From Cryptomeria japonica (taxonomy: Eukaryota; Streptophyta; Pinopsida; Cupressales; Cupressaceae), in contig NC_081414.1 of the NCBI RefSeq assembly GCF_030272615.1, positions 662,916,438-662,980,437 on the forward strand: DNA of 64,000 bases. The letters are read 5' to 3'. The position numbers and the translations under genes are program-made. Each line of letters opens with the position of its first letter. Position 1 is the first letter of the stretch. The notes beneath the pieces are model-generated. The model saw nothing but the letters and a program-made list of their open reading frames with translations, made no database searches and was not told where the DNA came from. Below, piece after piece: positions 23,191-35,246 of the stretch.

Positions 23191-24949
23191 GATTCATCCA
23201 TTAATCTTAGATGAGTTCATTTTAGATACATTTAGTTAATTATGTACATTAGGGATTTGCTTCGATTAGGATTCATTAAATTCTTTTGAAAAGAATAGAA
23301 AAATGTCCTAGGGATCTGATTCAATTAGGATTCATTCAATTAGATACTTTTGGGATGCAAAAAGGTGGTGATATGTCCTAGTAGGATAGAAAAATGAGGA
23401 TGATGACCCCTCTAGAGGGTACTAGAGGAACAAATAATATGAGTGATCTTTTGAAAAGAAAAACGAAGATAAAATAGGATATAAGAGAAAATGAGAAGAT
23501 TTGAAAGGAAAAAAAGGTTGAAAAATAAATGAATCAAATGAGAAGAAGAGAAAGGGGGTAAAAATTATCAAGGGGAAGAGTTGTGCCTAGATTTATATAA
23601 ATAGGTATTGGGGAGTATGAGCTATAAAATATTTTATTTTTACTCTTAGCCATAAGAGTTCATAGAGAAAATAAAAACAAGGAGCTAAGGAACAATGAAT
23701 AATGTACTATTTGATCATCATCAAGCAAAGTGATTGAGGCACTATAGGTGGTCAAAAAAAGTATCATAACCTATATATGTATTAAAATTTTGAGCTTTGG
23801 GTGCTTTTGGGGGTCACTAATGGAGTAAAAGAACTAGGAAAGTATATGCACTAAACTAGGAAATTCATCGTTTAATAGGAGGCTGAAATGTATGTAAAGT
23901 GTTTTAGTGTGCATGCCACAAAACATGTGCAAAGGGTAAACATGGGTAGTGTTGGTGTTCCCAACTAATTGTTTGATTATCTCTATAAAGTAGTTATCTT
24001 CAATTATTAAGACTCTCAGATTAGTTCTCAATGAAAATGAGATAGTGGCTTGTTCTCCTTTGCACTTTAGGCTTTTCTAGACATAGGGGTATCCCTTACT
24101 TCAATATCTAAAATATCAATCTCTACACACTGAGATATTGATTACAACATAATTTTCCCCCATGTGTTCTAAGGATTGAAATGATCCTACCTAACATTTG
24201 TTAAATCCTTAATATTTATCTTATTCAACACCCTGAGAACATGGGAAAATTTGAACACAAAAACAAAAAGTAAAATGTTTGTTTTCTGATTTTAGGGTTT
24301 TAGAACCTACGTTTTGAATAAGAAGGTATCCTCTTAATGGTGTCTTTCTAAGACAATAGATTCAAAACCTACATGCAAGTGTCATTTTATGACAACAAAA
24401 TATCGTACTTAGAGAATTGATAACAATAATAAATATATATTACATCAATATGTCCAATAAAGGGTATTATCTGCAACACTTCTTAATGATCCTTTAATTC
24501 AACACACATTCTCTAAGGTATTATCTACAATAGCTCATGAAAATATCATAGACTTTTTAAAATATCAAGATTGGAAAACATCATCTCCTCTAATTAGTTT
24601 AAGAGCATAGATACAAAATAGTATCAGGTACATCATACATCATAGTATGAATCATTGTGTTATTGCATAAAAAACCATTAAAAGGACTCATCCATTAAAT
24701 TTTCCATAAATATGTCAGCAGGGAACACAACATGATGAAAAAAATTGTAATGTAAAAGTATAAATGACTTGACATGTAAAGACACATGTAAAGATAATCA
24801 CAAAGTACAAGTCCTCCCACATAATTACAAACAAGTCCTCCCACATAATCACAACATTTATATTTCACCGAAAAATATCAAGAAATAAATATCAAATAGA
24901 TAATATACTAATCGCATACCTCATACATTTAAATCATGCCATTGATCTT
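23191..24949. other. Unassigned AT-rich DNA, possible left part of the CACTA element
   Basis: A GATT(T/C)..TTAGGATTCATT segment is duplicated near 23247-23345. I see no domain. The left terminus of the CACTA transposon should lie in or left of this interval, but no convincing partner of its right terminus was found. Confidence 0.4.
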
Positions 24950-24954
24950 CTTCT

Positions 24955-25009
24955 TCATCCAACTCTTTGTCTATATCTTCCAATCTAGAATCAACATTGT
25001 AAGGATTGG

Positions 25010-25056
<47 letters not shown>

Positions 25057-25590
25057 GATATCATCATCATCACCTTCATGAACATTAACTCCTACATCAT
25101 CGTGATCTTGTTCCTCTTCTTCGACATTTTCATCTGGCACATCATCAACTAACTATTGATCCTGATCATCATGTACATCATCTTCTAGTTCTTATGTATC
25201 TTCTTCTTCCATGACATTATACTTTACCGACCTTTTTCTAGGATCATGTCTAACAACAAATGACCAAATGGTTTATGTGGAACCTTTGAGTAAAATACCT
25301 GCTCACATTGTCTTGGAAGAACATAGGGCTCATTTCCATCTTGCTCAAATGACCTTGTATTGACCATTGTAAATCTATTATCATGTTCAATAATAATTTT
25401 ATCAAGATCATTTTCGTTCAATCGTAGCCTATACCATTGGACATCGGACAATGAAAAGAACTAATTTGAAGGACCCAAAGCCACACTCAAGTATATCATC
25501 CAAAATCCCATAGTATCAATTTTCTGAGACTTGAGCATGTATGTCACTTCTAGATGAAACATTAGTCACCTGAAATATTGCAGTTATCCT
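24955..25590 (-). pseudogene. CACTA DUF4216 domain and acidic tail
   Basis: The minus frames read YYGILDDILE and FKLVLFIVRC, then NEPYVLPRQCEQVFYSKVP, VKYNVMEEEDT and a long Asp run. This is the DUF4216 module (YYG, VLFxC, PFxLAxQxxQVFY) that follows DUF4218 in plant CACTA transposase genes. The Asp run is encoded by the ATC microsatellite at 25013-25068. Frameshifts and stops break the reading frame. Confidence 0.8.
25013..25068. repeat. (ATC)n microsatellite coding poly-Asp
   Basis: A run of CAT/ATC triplets. On the minus strand it reads GAT codons, the acidic C terminus of the CACTA protein, and was probably expanded by slippage. Confidence 0.95.
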
Positions 25591-25757
25591 AGAATCACAA
25601 GTTTTATTTGTTTCATCCAACTTTTTGATGTGAAATTTATGACAATTGCACCACATAGCCTTGTGGTGTTTCACTTGCAATATGTCAAACATGTAAAAAT
25701 TATTGCATCACCAGTTGATAAACATGTTTATTCTTGTTCGAATGTATGCAAAAAAAA

Positions 25758-25758
<1 letters not shown>

Positions 25759-25796
<38 letters not shown>

Positions 25797-25797
25797 C
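25759..25797. repeat. CA/TA microsatellite
   Basis: ACACAC followed by TATATA, in an apparent intron between DUF4218 and DUF4216 coding pieces. Confidence 0.95.
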
Positions 25798-25899
25798 ATC
25801 ATTAAAATTGAAAAAAAAATAATAATATGGGTGATTGATATACTTATACATACTTGTTTATCTCTTAAACCATATGCCAAATCAATTTCCCTTGGTGTA

Positions 25900-26600
25900 A
25901 CATTGGAATCTCCATTATGATGAGATTCTTTAACCAATAAAGCCACACCTTCCCATGTTAATGTGCGACTAGATTGTTGACATCGTTCAATCCATACCAT
26001 CATCCAATCAAGATTGTTTGCGATATACAAATGTAGTGCATACCACTCTCGAGTAACTGTAGAAAAAATAACTAAAAATTTACAACTGATGTATATTGAA
26101 GATTAAGAATTAATTAACTAAAATATATATAAAAACCAAATGTAAAATGTATTCAGATTAATGTCCATGAACATCCAATAATTACCTCTCACTTTCTTCA
26201 ATATACCTTTCCCCATTACGTACTCCCCTTCGAATTTGTTAATGGAGTTGGGATCCCAAATGCGATCTACATGGATCTTTGCTGCAAACTTAGGAAAATA
26301 TTCGGTAATCTACACCATAGTCTCGTATACCATATATCCCTCCACCATGGAACCCTTAGGATGTGCTTTTTGTCAAACCAAAGCCTTCCAAAATTTTAAG
26401 TTCTTCTCAACCATCCACATTGACCTTGTGCGTACAGGTCCACACAATTCAATCTCCTCAACTTGGTGTATGAGGTAGTGTTCTTGTGCATTGAAAAATA
26501 TCGAAGGTAGACACCTTTGCATTTCACACATTAGACGAGGAATTTTTGTCTTCCAATATTTTATATCTTCTTTATGGATTTCTTTAGATGACAACCATCT
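25900..26600 (-). pseudogene. CACTA DUF4218 domain
   Basis: Minus translation gives MQRCLPSIFFNAQEHYLIHQ, then GPVRTRSMWMVEKNLKFWK, HPKGSMVEGYMVYE and, after a gap, LYIANNLDWMMVW. These follow the DUF4218 pattern (FPPSFFDxMEHLxxHL, GPVxxRWMYPFER, PExSIAEGY). The conserved Asp of the FFD motif is replaced by Asn (FFN). Short gaps and a stop separate the pieces. Confidence 0.8.
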
Positions 26601-27025
26601 AGAAGTGATTCAAGACACAAATATATTAATGGGAATTAACAAAATAATATACAATGTATTACATAACAAGTAAAAAAAATGGAAAATATAATATCTATAC
26701 AACAAATTGAACAAAAAGCACTATTTACCTGATGTATTTTCCAAGATCATATGTAACTTGCTTGACATTATTGTCAAAGTGGTCTCAGAGAGATATAGGT
26801 AGAATGTATTGCAACAATTATAAAATGATCTTTTCATTGTTTTTCCAAAACTAGTACTAAACATAATACAATGAAAAGTACATACAGTATACAAATATAT
26901 AGAAAATATAAAAGAACATGAATTACATTAATAAATGTATGCCAATCGTGCGTTTTCATCCCTGGCCCAAATTCACTTTTCTTTGTTATGAGATTGTTTA
27001 TGTTTGCAGCAAATCTTGTGGGAAA

Positions 27026-28206
27026 TCAAATTTTTCGTATGACCTCTTTTATAGCATTGCTTTGCTGCTCCATTAATAACCAAGGAAGGGAACTTGTATT
27101 AATTTGGTCTCTATCACTATTTAATTGAATGACATTTTTCATTGCATGATTGGATATCTGAATGTCACTACAAATTTTGACAATTTTTTCTTTGTCATGC
27201 CTTCCATCCAATATTTTCCATAACATCTCTGTTATATTCTTTCCAATATGCATAGTATCAAACAAATGCACAATTTGTAGTTTCTCATAGTAGGGAAGCC
27301 TACTAAATTGTCTGGGATAATTTTTTAGTCCCTTTGGAATGTGGTAATTAATGCCTTCATGACCTTCATGAAGCATATAAGTTTAAAAAGTTAACAATGA
27401 TAATCCTTGTCAATTACAACATGAGTAAACAAAACACAATATAAAAATATAAATTCCAAACATATCATATATTATAGATAAATAATTAGATTGAATGTCA
27501 TTACCTTGATGATTAATTCTATTATATTCCAGCTTCCATAGGCGAGGTGTCACTCTTCGTGGTTTTCATGTAGTCTCTTATTTCCCATTGAAAAGATGTA
27601 AAAGTTTGATACTTATGATTTTTGTGGAGGAAGTACCGATACTCATCAAACACCTATTTTCCTAAACTTGTTGAATGAAGAGATTTCATCTTTGGACCAC
27701 AAACTAGACATGCAAATTTTCCCTTTGTTTGAAGACTTGCAAGATCATGTATAATTGGATTAAATATGTTAATTATTATAATTATATATATTGAATGGAT
27801 TATTTTTAAAAATGCATGATTTATACTTAAAAAAATTAAACATTATTAAAGTGTGCAAGTTGAACATTATAACATACCACAAAAATGTGTTAGCCTTGGG
27901 GCATCATGAATTGTGCATACAAGCATTGCATGGAATTGATTTTTTTTGTCCTATGGGTCTAGAGACGTTGTACATAGTGACACCATTCCATAACTCCAAC
28001 AACTCATCGATAAGAGGCTTAATATATACATTCATATCTTTAACATGGTACTTACCTAGTTGAATGAACAAAAACATTACATAATTATTATAGCCATTTT
28101 ACTGCAATATATATAATTTAATGTACATGACTATTAAATGAAAAAAATACGTGGAACAATAATTGCCAACATTATGTGCTCCCTCTTTATTGACATCCAT
28201 GGAGGA
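27026..28206 (-). pseudogene. CACTA Transposase_21, C-terminal half
   Basis: Minus pieces read DMNVYIKPLIDELLELWNGV (near 28050-27980), then GKICMSS, FQWEIRDYMK and FDTMHIGKNITEMLWKILDG (27250 region). These match the DVYLxPLxxELxxLW and HxxDVMHxEKN motifs of plant CACTA transposase. The DVMH aspartate appears as D-T-M-H. Reading frames are broken repeatedly. The gene continues across the solo LTR at 33004. Confidence 0.8.
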
Positions 28207-31200
28207 TGTAATGCCCATACCCTAGTCAGACTTTTAAAACCCGTTTAACCTTGATTGACTTCCTACATGGCACTCTTGAATGGTAGATTAACTGATATGC
28301 AATGTGTAGTTTAGATAATATAAATAAACTGAGCATACTTATTATTGTGTTTTTGCATCGATTCTCGTGTAAATGCAATTGTTCCTAACCCTTGTGATAA
28401 ATATTGAGCTAACATCTTCATTGAATATGTATTTGTATATGCATGCTTGTATGAATTCATGGGTGCAGGAGATTGCAGGTACAACACCGCTTAGGGCAAG
28501 GTTCATCTCCTTTGGAATTTGCAAGGTTGAGTATGCTCGTTCATCTTTTGAATTCGGATTTAGTGGTCATATAACTCTCGTCTTGCCTTAGCCATGGTTA
28601 GGTGAGCATCGTGTGTGGATTCGTGGGCTTTCTCTTCAATGGGATGCGTGTCGAGTGATTTGGAGGACTTCTTCGATTTGCGTGCCATGCGCGAGGTAAG
28701 TGAGGTTTGTGATCCTAAGTATTAAATTTAAATTTATGAGTAGACGAGCGCATTAGAAATTTAGAAATTTAAATGGGTAGCTTCTTCTATATGATTAATC
28801 AGTAATTAAAGAGATTTGCTTTAAATTATTATTGTAGCAAGCTTAAGGTGTTTAACTGGGGTTAGTGTGCTCATTTACGCATTTGTAACTCTTACTTATT
28901 TGTAGTTGAGGAATTAGAATAAATAAGACTCTTGCATTAGATTAGTCATTTATTTAAAAATGTCGCTTTATTATGTTATAGCGAGTTAATTTAATAGCTA
29001 ATTTTAAAATAACGAATTTATTGAGTTATGCATTTTAGAAAGGGAAAAATTTTAGAGTCATTGGAGAGATAGAATTAAATTACTCATTTTCGCATTTTTG
29101 GAAGAAAAGGGGTAAATTATTATTATTTAAATGAAATTATTTTCTCTTTACTTGTAAAGTCGACATAATATAAAAGTTTGACTTTAAGAAAATTTAAAAC
29201 TTAATTAAAACGCCCTACCCGTTAAATAGTTCCAAAGTGTAAATTTAGGCCCAAATCGCTATTGAGAAATTAAAATTTAGAACTCAATAAAGAAATAGAA
29301 GCATTATAATTTTAATAAGGAAAACAAATAAGATGTAAGAGAGAATGGAAATGAATGACTTCCATTTGGGATTTTCAATCATTTTATTTTTAAAAATAAA
29401 TACCTAATTTCGAAATTGAAATTAGGGCAAAAATTAGGGTTTCTTTTTAATCTTGTTTGGTAAGCATTTTGGGGGCTTCTTGGCTTTTTGGGGTTTTTTT
29501 TGGAAAAACATGGTTCTTGCAAGGGAGATTGGGGATTTTGGAGAAGGATGAAGAAAGAGAGCAGCTGATTTGGGAGCTCATCTTCATCAAAATCTCTTCC
29601 CGGAAAGCGTTTGGAGGTAAGAAATTTTAATCTACCCTTTTTGTTGCATGAGTGTTCTCTTTTAGTTTTAGCTTTCAGTTTGGTTGTTCTTGGTTCTAAG
29701 ATTGGCCAAGGTTTTTTTTGGGATATTTTGAGGAAGAGAAAATCTTCCCCATTCTTAGTTTAAACAATCTGGAAATTTATTTTATGGCTGTTAACAAGAT
29801 GGGCATGGGGTTTTTACATTCTTTTTTGTCAATCATTTTGGTTTATTCCAAAATTTTGTTACAAAAAAAAAAAGGAACTGGCTGTGACTGTGTTGTTTTC
29901 AAAATAAAGAGAGAGGGTTTGCTGGAAAATACTCTAAATTTGTGTTTTCAGATTGTGTTTTGGTGAGAAAATCATACATTCTATTTGTATTATTTACATA
30001 CATTGTTTTCTTTGTTTTTTTTAAAAAAAATGTATCTATAATTATTCATTTAGCAATTTGTGGACTGCACTCAGGCAGTTTTGGTCTGGGTTTGGAATGA
30101 TAAAGAAATTTGGATCTGGTATCGTATTTTACCAGAGATTGTTTTTTTGAAAATAAAATAAAACAAAAATGAAAAAAAATATATAAAAAAAAATGCTGTT
30201 TATGCCCCCCCCCATCGCTGGGAGGAGGCAATGCTACCACGGTAGTTGCTGCTACCAGTTGGTAGCAGCGCTACCAATGGTAGCGTGGCTACCAAGGGGG
30301 CCCACGTGGTATTCCACGTGGGTAACCCCAGTTACAATATGCCTCATTTTTTATTTAAAAAAAATCTTTTGTTTTTTAAATTAGTTTTTAATTCATTTTT
30401 TTTTATTGTTTTAAACAAAAGAAAATAATAAAATAATAAATCTAGGATATGTTAATAAACAAAAAAAAAGGGGGGAAAACAATATATTGATTTTGTATGG
30501 GGTCCTTGTTATTATTTAAATTTAGATTTTTCTCCCTTATTTAACTAATAATATTTAAGCTGAGTAATGATTAACATATAGAATTTAGAATATTGGAAGC
30601 TCGAAAACTCATATAGAGATACATGTTTTTGTTTTGCCACATTCTGATTTATATAACTGGCATTGATAATTACTAATCATAAACTATGGTTAAATGTGAA
30701 TATTTAATAAATGATATCTTAGGAATTTCTTATATCATCATATAATATTAATCACATGTGGCTTCTTGGTCCCTTCGTAACGAATACCTTTCGCGAATTA
30801 ACCCTTAGTGTTCTGACGATAGTTTTAATCGGTTGATATAAAATTGAGATTTACATATACTTGTTTTATATACATGCAAGGGATTTATAAATCGTTGGGA
30901 GGGTACTAGTGTATAGTTCTAGACCAACATGTTAGTGATGTGTATCTAAGGATTAAGTAAAATACCCGAATGAGAAATGCTTACATTTATGTGAACTTAG
31001 TTGGCAAACTTGTAGAGTTGTATTTACGGACTGAAATTGTCATTAGTAGTATGGTTGTGATCGCCTAAAAGGCAAGATTGTAAAGACTTATAAATTTTGT
31101 ATTCCTACGATATAATACCAAAGGGGTCTTGCAGTTGAGCAGACCCAGAGATGTAGCCCATCCGGGGTGAACTTCGAGATCATATCTGTGTTATGTGATG

Positions 31201-33003
31201 ATTATAGCGTGCCTTGTTTTATGTTTTAAATTATCATGAAAGGATGTAATCTTGCATGAGTGTATGGTGGAAGTTTACTGAATTCGAATTTTAAATGCAT
31301 AACATTATTCATATGGATAAACGTAGTTATTTAAGTTCATAGAACGTTGTGAATTATGAATATGGCATGGTATTTATATATTGAAAATTAAAGTGTGGAA
31401 AAAGTAAACTGGTAATGTTAATTTGAATTGTAATAGTGGAAGAAATCCAGGTAGAATTACTTCATTGGATTAATTGTTAAAAAGTATGTTAAATGGAATG
31501 AATGTAAAAAGGGGGAAACAAAGTTAAAAAAAAAATTTATGTCACAATTCCTAGATTGAAATTTAAAAGAAGAACATCATAGAAATATCTATCCTTGTAC
31601 TTTAGTAAATGAATCACGCCATGTCAGTTATGTTTCATTACATTGGATAAAATTTGTTAAGTTATTTCACGTTTCAATCATAACCAATAATCCTCACCGG
31701 ATAAATTTGTTAATCGTGTGGACTCAATCAAATATTCATGTTGTATATTGAACGAATATACTTAGTAATTTATGTTGTAATCATAACCAATATACCCTCA
31801 CCCGATTTATTTATGATTGGGAAAAAAAAAAAAAAACTCAATTTAGATGTCCATATTTTAATCCTCATAGAAGGAATCCCTCATGATAGCTATAATTGAA
31901 CTAGAATGGGAAATAATTGATCAGTTGTTTATACATTAAATCTTAGCAAAAGCATTCCTCGCATATTAATTCATTTAACAAAAAGAAAAGGAAAGAGTGA
32001 TGTCTCTCCTATTACTATCATCTAACAAATAAAAAAAAAAAGGAGGTATGCAATAAGATAATTTGTATTTTAATTCTAAAAGAAGAACGTCGTTTGATCT
32101 TGTTACTCCTATCTTGAAATGATGAATATCACCTTGCTAAATATATCTTAATTTAAAGGATGAACTCATGGGATTCCTAATACACTCTCATCTAAATGAA
32201 GTTAGTCCATCTCTTTGCATTATTAAAACATCAAATGAATCCTATGGCTACTCACATTATACCCTTCATAAAAGAACTTCAACTCATCAGTTGGCTATGC
32301 ATGAAATCTAATGAAGGGAATCTCATTCTATTAACTGTAGTTAATCTTTAAGGAATGAATTTCTCTTATCTACCATGCTTTAAATATTTAAAAAGGAGAT
32401 CAAATGTGGGTGTATGTTTTAAAATCAAATGATGGAACCCTCACTGTACTAATCATAGTTTAACCTTGAACGAACGTATCTCATTAAGCACATTTATAGC
32501 AATAAAGGATGATGTCAAGTGTGGATGGTTATTTTAAAACTCTAGTGAATGAACTTTGTTATATTTAAAACGCTTGAACCTATTCGGAGACCTCCTAATG
32601 AAACTATGAATTAAAGTGCATTGAGTTATTAACCTCTGGATGGCCTCCTCATCAACCAAAGTAATTGAACGTTCCCTAAGGTCATAAGTTGTCAAAACAT
32701 TGAACACATATGTAATTTAGATCTATGCAATATCTCGTAAATAAGATATCCAGTTTAATAAATCAAATGACGCAAGTTGAGTTAGGTGTAAGGTTGTGTA
32801 ATCGCGTTGGGAAACTCCTTAGGATCGTTTTAGCCTTCCGCTGTGTTATCTAGGTAGGGATAACTTTGAGATAACTTCAATCTATCTTAATATTGTAACT
32901 TTTTCATTAACGCTCTTAATAATTGTTTAAAAAAAAAAAAATTTACACTCTATTTGAGTGTTTTTAACTTAAACCCTTAGGGGTTTCCTGGCGGGGCATT
33001 ACA
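28207..33003 (+). mobile_element. Solo LTR 1 (4,797 bp), gypsy-type, perfect 5-bp TSD
   Basis: The element begins TGTAATGCCC and ends GGGCATTACA, an exact 10-bp terminal inverted repeat. GAGGA flanks it at 28202-28206 and 33004-33008. No internal primer site, gag or pol is present. It shares internal blocks (TTGCAGGTACAA near the 5' end, the GGTAGC cluster, GGGGTCTTGCAGTTGAG near the 3' end) with the copies at 36493-40664 and 59280-62849. It interrupts the Transposase_21 coding sequence. Ends of the TGTAA...TTACA type are common in Tekay/Del-like gypsy LTRs. I call it solo because both flanks are CACTA sequence. Confidence 0.9.
30187..30330. promoter_or_regulatory. GC-rich GGTAGC/GCTACC palindrome cluster with paired G-boxes, LTR 1
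   Basis: In otherwise AT-rich LTR sequence there is a C-run, several GCTACC and GGTAGC motifs in alternating orientation, and two CACGTG cores (30303-30308 and 30315-30320). The same arrangement recurs at a similar place in the other LTR copies. CACGTG is the plant G-box core bound by bHLH/bZIP factors; a promoter or enhancer role here is inference. Confidence 0.6.
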
Positions 33004-33570
33004 GAGGAATGTTATTGTTGATAACAAAAATAGGCCACACTGAGTAAATAGATCTCAGCTCTCCAAATGGATTGACATCGTCCGTTGCCAATGAAAGCCT
33101 GAGATTTACGAGGTTCTTCTTTAAAGTGTGGCCATTTTTCCTCTATGTCCATAAATGTAGAACCATCCATAGGAATTCAAAGAATGTCATCTCAACTTCT
33201 ATTGCATGCATGATAATCCATAAATTGCACCAAGCTTTCACACCTAAATAATTGTTGTAAATGTGGAATAATGGGAATATAACGAAGAACCTTGCGAGGC
33301 ACCTTTTTTTTTAGTTGATCTATTTGATATCTACTGCTATGACATTCACAACATTCTATTAAAAATTCAAGTCATTTATGATATATAATATGATCATTGG
33401 GACATGCATCTATTGCTTGATACTCCATTCCAATATCTTTCATAATGGCAGATAATTCTTGATATGAGTGAGGTAGAATATTTGATGGTGGTAACAAAAA
33501 ATCACCTGTCAATCTAGAACAAAAAAATAATTTTGTTAATATAAAAAATATTAATGGTACATATTTCACC
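33004..33570 (-). pseudogene. CACTA Transposase_21, N-terminal half
   Basis: Minus translation gives NILPHSYQELSAIMKDIGM, IDACPNDHIIY, LRLSLATDDVNPFGE and a piece resembling YSVWPIFVINNNIPPW. These are the LPKSYYEAKKxLxxLG, HACPNDCxLY and LxLxxDGxxPFG...YSxWPV motifs of the CACTA transposase. The sequence runs directly into the right target duplication of solo LTR 1. Confidence 0.85.
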
Positions 33571-33579
33571 TTTTATTTA

Positions 33580-34260
33580 CTAGTGATAAAATAACAACAA
33601 ACATAGATGAAAAACGAAGACATATATGACATACCTTAACATACGTGAGATTGTTATGTTGCATAAACCATTCATAACCTTCAAGTTTACCAACAAAAAT
33701 ACAATAGAGAGAAGAGTTGTTTGGGAGCCTTCATAAATGGGCTCGTATGCCTTATCAAGTATAGATAAATCATGAACAACATCAAAGTCATCTTGATCAG
33801 TTGTGATAGTACTAAATGTATCATGGATCAATGTATTTGTACCATAATCTTCAACTGTGTTTTCTGGTGCATGATCATATTCTTCCATAGAATCATTATC
33901 TTTAGCTTAAATTTTCACACCTCCATGTTCCTCCACTTGGAAAAACACATTCTCGGGGTTGTGGAAGTCCATATCATGTGCCCTAGGGTACCCCACCTAT
34001 ATAAAAATGATCAACATAAATAAACCATGATCACAATCTCATTAATAAGTGATTTTTTATGTATATAAATTGTTAAAATGATATAAACATTTACAATTGC
34101 AATCAATATAAACAAATATAATGAAAAACTTCTAAATGAACGATAATCATGCCCCCTTCAATGTGACCGTGTTGCCTACAATGTTTCTCAGTAGTTGTGA
34201 TTAAAATTCTTCTAGTCTTTAAGCCCTTACAATTTTTGCAGGGACAATAACATTTTCCAT
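33580..34260 (-). pseudogene. CACTA N-terminal region with Transpos_assoc domain
   Basis: Around 34255-34140 the minus frame reads CYCPCKNCKGLKTRR and HCRQHGHIEGG. This is the cysteine-rich Transpos_assoc motif (CPCxxCxN, HLxxxGF) at the start of plant CACTA proteins. The ORF at 33888-33580 follows, containing LLVNLKVMNGLCNITISRML, like the segment before Transposase_21. Introns and stops separate the pieces. Confidence 0.8.
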
Positions 34261-34499
34261 CACCTTTTTTTTTTCAAGCTAGACCACAATCTAGCAATTG
34301 TCTCCTTATTTTGTTCTTCGCTGATATTATCTTACATGATTTTTCTTCACAAGCAAAAAAATTGGGCTATGGAAAATTTGGTCTATAACCTTCACAAACC
34401 AAGCGAAATGATGTCGCAAGTACAAAAAACACTGTTTGTGTGATTTTTTATATTATTTACTTGACTAACCCTAAGGGTTTTATTTATTTTTTACTTTTT

Positions 34500-34707
34500 C
34501 ATTTTTCTATTTTTTAGTTGGAATTCCGACGAACGTCGAGCAATATTCCGATGACAATTGGTTTCATTGGAATTCTAACGAACATCGGGCAAGATTTAAA
34601 AAAAAAACAAATCTGACACAAATTGACTCCAAAGATTTGACAAAATGAAAGAAATCCCATAGTTCATTGGAAATTTTCGTTAGAAAATACACCCAAATGA
34701 GTTAGTG
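34500..34707 (-). other. CACTA right terminal and subterminal region
   Basis: Repeated (T/C)CCGA(C/T)GA..GTCG-type motifs occur at about 34527-34590. The end CACTAACTCATTTGGG (minus) abuts gypsy gag sequence. The inner sequence ATTTTCGTTAGAAAATACAC is probably part of the terminal repeat. Confidence 0.65.
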
Positions 34708-35246
34708 ACTCCTACAAACTACTGTTGTGAACCTCTAACAACTGAACCTATGATTGGTGCAATAGCTACCTGTCCTTCTGTAGCACCTCCTATACCTGAT
34801 GAATGATTCTCCTCAGCAAGTCTCACCTTCTCTACTGCTGCCTCCAAAGTCTTAGGTTCATGTATATGAACCTCACCACAAATAGGATCTCTAAGTCTTC
34901 TCACAAAGTGTTGAATGAGCATCACCTCATCATCTACAATACCCGCATACTGTATGAGCTTAAAAAAATTACGCTCATACTCATCCACTAAAATCCTATA
35001 TTATCTAAGATCACGGAACTCGTCAGCCTTACATTGCCTACAATGCTTCAAAAGAAACCGATCTTGAAACTTCTCTAAGAACAACTCCCAAGAAACATTA
35101 GTGATCTCTAATTGCAACTTTCTCTCCTTAGTGTGCCACCATGTGGAAACGAAGTCACATGGGTGCATAATGGTACACCTAGCCTTGGCATTATTGGTAT
35201 ACAGATGCATAGAAAAGCACCGTTTCAAGTCTAATAACTAGGATTC
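34708..35246 (-). pseudogene. gag: Ty3/gypsy gag, middle and C-terminal part
   Basis: The minus frame reads CDFVSTWWHTKE, SWELFLEKFQDRFLLK, then a stop near 35001 and DEYERNFFKLIQYAG, RRLRDPICGEV and TLEAAVEKVRLAEE. This is the Retrotrans_gag capsid domain in the form typical of Tekay-like chromoviruses. The N-terminal part lies at 56151-56451, displaced by the 20.9 kb copia insertion. The C-terminal continuation is lost beyond the CACTA element, so no CCHC knuckle or pol follows in the window. Confidence 0.85.

Larger units (their letters stand above)
24950..34707 (-). mobile_element. Degenerate CACTA (En/Spm) DNA transposon, split by a solo LTR
   Basis: Minus-strand coding traces follow the CACTA transposase order: Transpos_assoc, Transposase_21, DUF4218, DUF4216 and an acidic tail. 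The right end read on the minus strand starts CACTAACTCATTTGGG (34707 inward). Nearby, TTCCGACGAACGTCG-like motifs (34525-34590) look like subterminal repeats. The flanking trinucleotide is ACT (34708-34710). The left end was not found. The element lies in the gag gene of a gypsy element, and a 4.8 kb solo LTR (28207-33003) was later inserted in it. Confidence 0.8.

Noticed and set aside
22976-23191. Ser/Leu-rich ORF
   Set aside because: It is a translation of the TC-rich simple repeat, not a gene.
23811-23830. CACTAATGGAG as the left end of the CACTA element
   Set aside because: It matches the right end only for CACTAA, and the preceding trinucleotide is not ACT.
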